DNA of 64,000 nt, taken from assembly GCA_000242935.3 (NCBI GenBank), contig CP007053.1, positions 1,240,001 to 1,304,000 of the forward strand. The letters are read 5' to 3'. The notes beneath the pieces are model-generated. The model ran no database searches. It was not told the origin of the DNA and saw only the letters and a program-made list of their open reading frames with translations. Of the stretch, positions 62,157-64,000 are shown piece after piece. The first letter of the stretch is position 1; the number at the start of each line of letters is the position of its first letter. The DNA comes from Opitutaceae bacterium TAV5. GTDB lineage: Bacteria; Verrucomicrobiota; Verrucomicrobiia; Opitutales; Opitutaceae. A program made the translations under genes and the position numbers.

Positions 62157-63209
62157 ATGCCCCAATCTGCTTCCCTCAATGATGTTTCCGGCATTCGCCC
62201 CTTGGAGCATGCCATCGGGACAGGCAGTCCTCGCGAGGCATTTTTGACATTGCTGGACGCGGTGCTGGCGGAAGAGAGGAGCGGACCCGCTGCGGTTTTT
62301 GCGCATGAGAACAACCCGGAATGCCTCTCCATCGCAGAGGGACAGGGGGGGCCACGGGGAACAAGCCTGGCTTTGGTGGACGCTTTCCGGTTCATTTTTG
62401 TCCTCGGAGGAACGTACCGGGCGATTCGTGACGTCAGGGACCGGAGGCAGGACCGGGTCGTGCGAAGCGGTGAGTTTTATTGGATACGCCCGGACGACTG
62501 GAACCTCGTGCGCAATGATTCGGCGCGAACGGTGCTGTCCGTCATCTTTGCCAGAAACGAGACGCGCTATGTCTGGTATCACCACCGGCGGGAGGGCGAG
62601 CCGGAGCGGCGCGAGCGCGGCGCCAGGCCGGAGGCGCATACGGCGTTGCGCTATCACACGCATGCGGGCGCGAGTCAGGAGTTGCTGCACGCGGTGGCGC
62701 TGATGGATGCGGCGATGGAGAAAAGCGCCGTGTCGTGTGGCGCGGTCACGGCGAGGGCCTCGGCCCGCGCCTTGCTGGGGTGGTGTCTGCGCGAGCTGCG
62801 GCTGGATGCGAATCTGGAGGCGGCAGCGAATGCCGCGGGAACGCTCGCGCCGGGGCGACGGGCGTTTGACGAAATCTGCGCCTACGTCGCCGAGCACCTG
62901 CAAAGCGACCTGAGCCGCGAGCAGGTGGCGGGCGTTTTCCGGATCAGCGAGGATCACCTGACGCGCCTGTTTCGTATCCATGCGCGTTGCGGGTTCGTGG
63001 AGTTTGTGCGCGCGGAGCGGTTCCGGCTGGCCGAGCGGCTGCTCGCCACCAGCCGCCTCTCGGTCAAGGAGGTGGCGGCGGCCTGCGGCTTCAACCTGAG
63101 CGAGTATTTCATCAAGCGCTTCCGCGAGCAGCACGGCGTCACACCTGCGGCATGGCGGCGACGGCATGCCGACGCCAGGCGGGCGGAGACCGGCTCATCC
63201 GGCGCCTGA
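62157..63209 (+). CDS. AraC family transcriptional regulator
   Basis: Encodes 350 residues from ATG 62157. An N-terminal effector region (about 60-160) is cupin-like (DAFRFIFVLGGTYRAIRDVRD, VRSGEFYWIRPDDW). The C-terminal AraC HTH pair is at about 240-340 (SREQVAGVFRISEDHLTRLF, then LSVKEVAAACGFNLSEYFIKRF, ending TPAAWR). Divergent from the PEP-CTERM, prepilin-like and glycosidase-esterase operon; direct repeats in the shared region and ahead of the sialidase-like gene suggest that it controls both. Confidence 0.87.
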   Translation: MPQSASLNDVSGIRPLEHAIGTGSPREAFLTLLDAVLAEERSGPAAVFAHENNPECLSIAEGQGGPRGTSLALVDAFRFIFVLGGTYRAIRDVRDRRQDRVVRSGEFYWIRPDDWNLVRNDSARTVLSVIFARNETRYVWYHHRREGEPERRERGARPEAHTALRYHTHAGASQELLHAVALMDAAMEKSAVSCGAVTARASARALLGWCLRELRLDANLEAAANAAGTLAPGRRAFDEICAYVAEHLQSDLSREQVAGVFRISEDHLTRLFRIHARCGFVEFVRAERFRLAERLLATSRLSVKEVAAACGFNLSEYFIKRFREQHGVTPAAWRRRHADARRAETGSSGA

Positions 63210-63303
63210 CCGCACCTTTTCCGGCGCCCCTCCCCCGCGGGAGGGAAGAGGTGTCGGGGCTTCAATTTTGATGTCCTGACCCTCCTCTTGACTCGGCCCC
63301 ATG

Positions 63304-63324
63304 TGTTACCAAAAATGTATAACA
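63304..63324. promoter_or_regulatory. Candidate toxin-antitoxin operator
   Basis: TGTTA and TAACA at 63304-63308 and 63320-63324 form an inverted repeat directly before the antitoxin ATG (63324). Such a placement is normal for Phd-type autorepression; spacing to a clear promoter was not found. Confidence 0.4.
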
Positions 63325-63548
63325 TGACGACCGTGACCGTAAGAGAACTTCGCCACAACTTCACTGCTGTCGAAAAAGCAGCCAGAAACAGTCCCGTCAG
63401 GGTGACCCGCCGGGGCAAAGTCATCGGCACATTCTCCGCCAAGCCGCCCAAATCGCCAAAATGGCAAATGCCGGACTTCACTGCACGGTCCCGGCGCATC
63501 CTGGGTGACAAACTGGCGGCCATCGATGTCCGTGATTTCATCGGATGA
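63324..63548 (+). CDS. Phd/YefM-type antitoxin
   Basis: Encodes 74 residues from ATG 63324 (MTTVTVRELRHNFTAVEKAARN); an ATG at 63315 would add three residues. The N-terminal pattern VRELRHNFTAVEKAARNSPVRVTRRGKVIG fits the Phd/YefM dimer and DNA-binding fold; the rest is the toxin-neutralising tail. It overlaps the toxin start by 4 bp (ATGA), as is usual in type II pairs. Expected to repress its own operon and bind the PIN toxin. Confidence 0.85.
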   Translation: MTTVTVRELRHNFTAVEKAARNSPVRVTRRGKVIGTFSAKPPKSPKWQMPDFTARSRRILGDKLAAIDVRDFIG

Positions 63549-63997
63549 AACTATACGCGGATACCTCTTTCATCGGCTCCCTCTATCTGCATTCGGACGC
63601 TAATCACGGCGCGGCTGTCACCGCCCTCGAAAGGCTGAACACCGCGCCGCAATTTCCGCTCACTCCCTTTGGCGTGGTCGAAATTGAAAACATGCTCTCC
63701 CGCCTCGAATACAAGGGAATCCTCCATTCCGCGGAGGTCAGGCAAATCATGAAAATGATCAAAAATGACATCGGGACAGGCCTTCTGCATTCCACTCCCC
63801 TTCATGCTTACGAATGGCTGCAAGACACCCGGGATCTCATCCGCAAAATCACTCCGCTTACGGGCACACGGACACTGGACACCATGCACATCGCATTAGC
63901 CCGAAACAGCAACGCAACCCACTTCGCGTCGTTCGACAAAAACCAGCGCAAGGCGGCCGCCGCGGCAAAACTCCAGTTGTTCCCTTCTTCCATCTAG
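63545..63997 (+). CDS. vapC: VapC-type PIN-domain toxin
   Basis: Encodes 150 residues. PIN-domain acidic residues are visible: Asp6 in YADTSF, Glu in GVVEIENMLSRLE, Asp in TLDTMHIALA and Asp in FASFDKNQ. Such toxins are magnesium-dependent RNases, often cutting tRNA or rRNA. It pairs with the Phd-type antitoxin in one operon, which is a mix of Phd-like antitoxin with VapC-like toxin. The stop codon at 63995-63997 is inside the window, so the gene is complete. Confidence 0.87.
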   Translation: MKLYADTSFIGSLYLHSDANHGAAVTALERLNTAPQFPLTPFGVVEIENMLSRLEYKGILHSAEVRQIMKMIKNDIGTGLLHSTPLHAYEWLQDTRDLIRKITPLTGTRTLDTMHIALARNSNATHFASFDKNQRKAAAAAKLQLFPSSI

Positions 63998-64000
63998 TCC

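Overview
The window reads as a GC-rich chromosome segment from a polysaccharide-degrading member of the Verrucomicrobiota, most likely Opitutales/Opitutaceae. This is inferred from gene content: many glycoside hydrolases, each beside its own LacI-, GntR- or AraC-type regulator; prepilin-like proteins of the H-X9-DG type; PEP-CTERM proteins; and GC-rich palindromic repeats between genes. No rRNA, tRNA or CRISPR array was found.

Layout. 1-5.3 kb: end of htpG, a GH2 beta-mannosidase-like enzyme and a divergent XylR-type regulator. 5.3-11 kb: a four-gene minus-strand operon (PspA/IM30-like protein, substrate-binding protein fused to OmpA, membrane coiled-coil protein, AAA+ ATPase) that looks like an envelope-stress module. 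11.4-28.9 kb: two consecutive plus-strand cassettes, each running GntR-type regulator, prepilin-like protein, PEP-CTERM protein, clan-A glycosidase, SGNH hydrolase, then accessory proteins. 29.3-31.9 kb: FAD oxidoreductase with a divergent AraC regulator. 31.9-35 kb: peroxide defence (ankyrin protein, catalase, divergent oxyR) with a recognisable OxyR site. 35.3-37.7 kb: rsuA and an MFS transporter. 38-42.6 kb: a decaying cassette (LacI, PEP-CTERM, broken FAD oxidoreductase, GH43 remnant, Rpn/YhgA-like nuclease). 42.9-47.7 kb: minus-strand operon of beta-helix protein, prepilin-like protein, TPR-like protein and an orphan solute-binding protein. 48.1-50.9 kb: Tgt fused to an MnmC-like methyltransferase, and a YkgJ-type cysteine-cluster protein. 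51-54.8 kb: prepilin-like protein, LacI regulator and GH10 xylanase. 54.9-63.2 kb: aldolase, sialidase-like protein, glycosidase-esterase fusion, prepilin-like protein and PEP-CTERM protein on the minus strand, with a divergent AraC regulator. 63.3-64 kb: Phd/VapC-type toxin-antitoxin pair.

How the genes work together. The repeated unit is: sugar-sensing regulator, one prepilin-like protein, one PEP-CTERM surface protein and one or two secreted glycosidases or esterases. In three of these units I can see shared or symmetric DNA motifs that fit the local regulator: a tandem 20-bp-period direct repeat for the AraC protein at 62.2 kb, TTAACNNGTWA sites for the LacI protein at 51.8 kb, and 23-bp dyads for the GntR protein at 11.4 kb.

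The most unusual feature is a family of GC-rich palindromic repeats (25-bp unit built on CACGGGC/GCCCGTG). They fill the intergenic gaps and also lie inside intact reading frames: three exact 25-bp tandem units (75 nt, frame-neutral) inside the tgt fusion, about 142 bp inside the GH2 gene, and the last codons plus stop of the sialidase gene. A different palindrome interrupts the FAD oxidoreductase. A second dispersed family has long dyads built of short G/C-AAG periods, in one place nested one within another.
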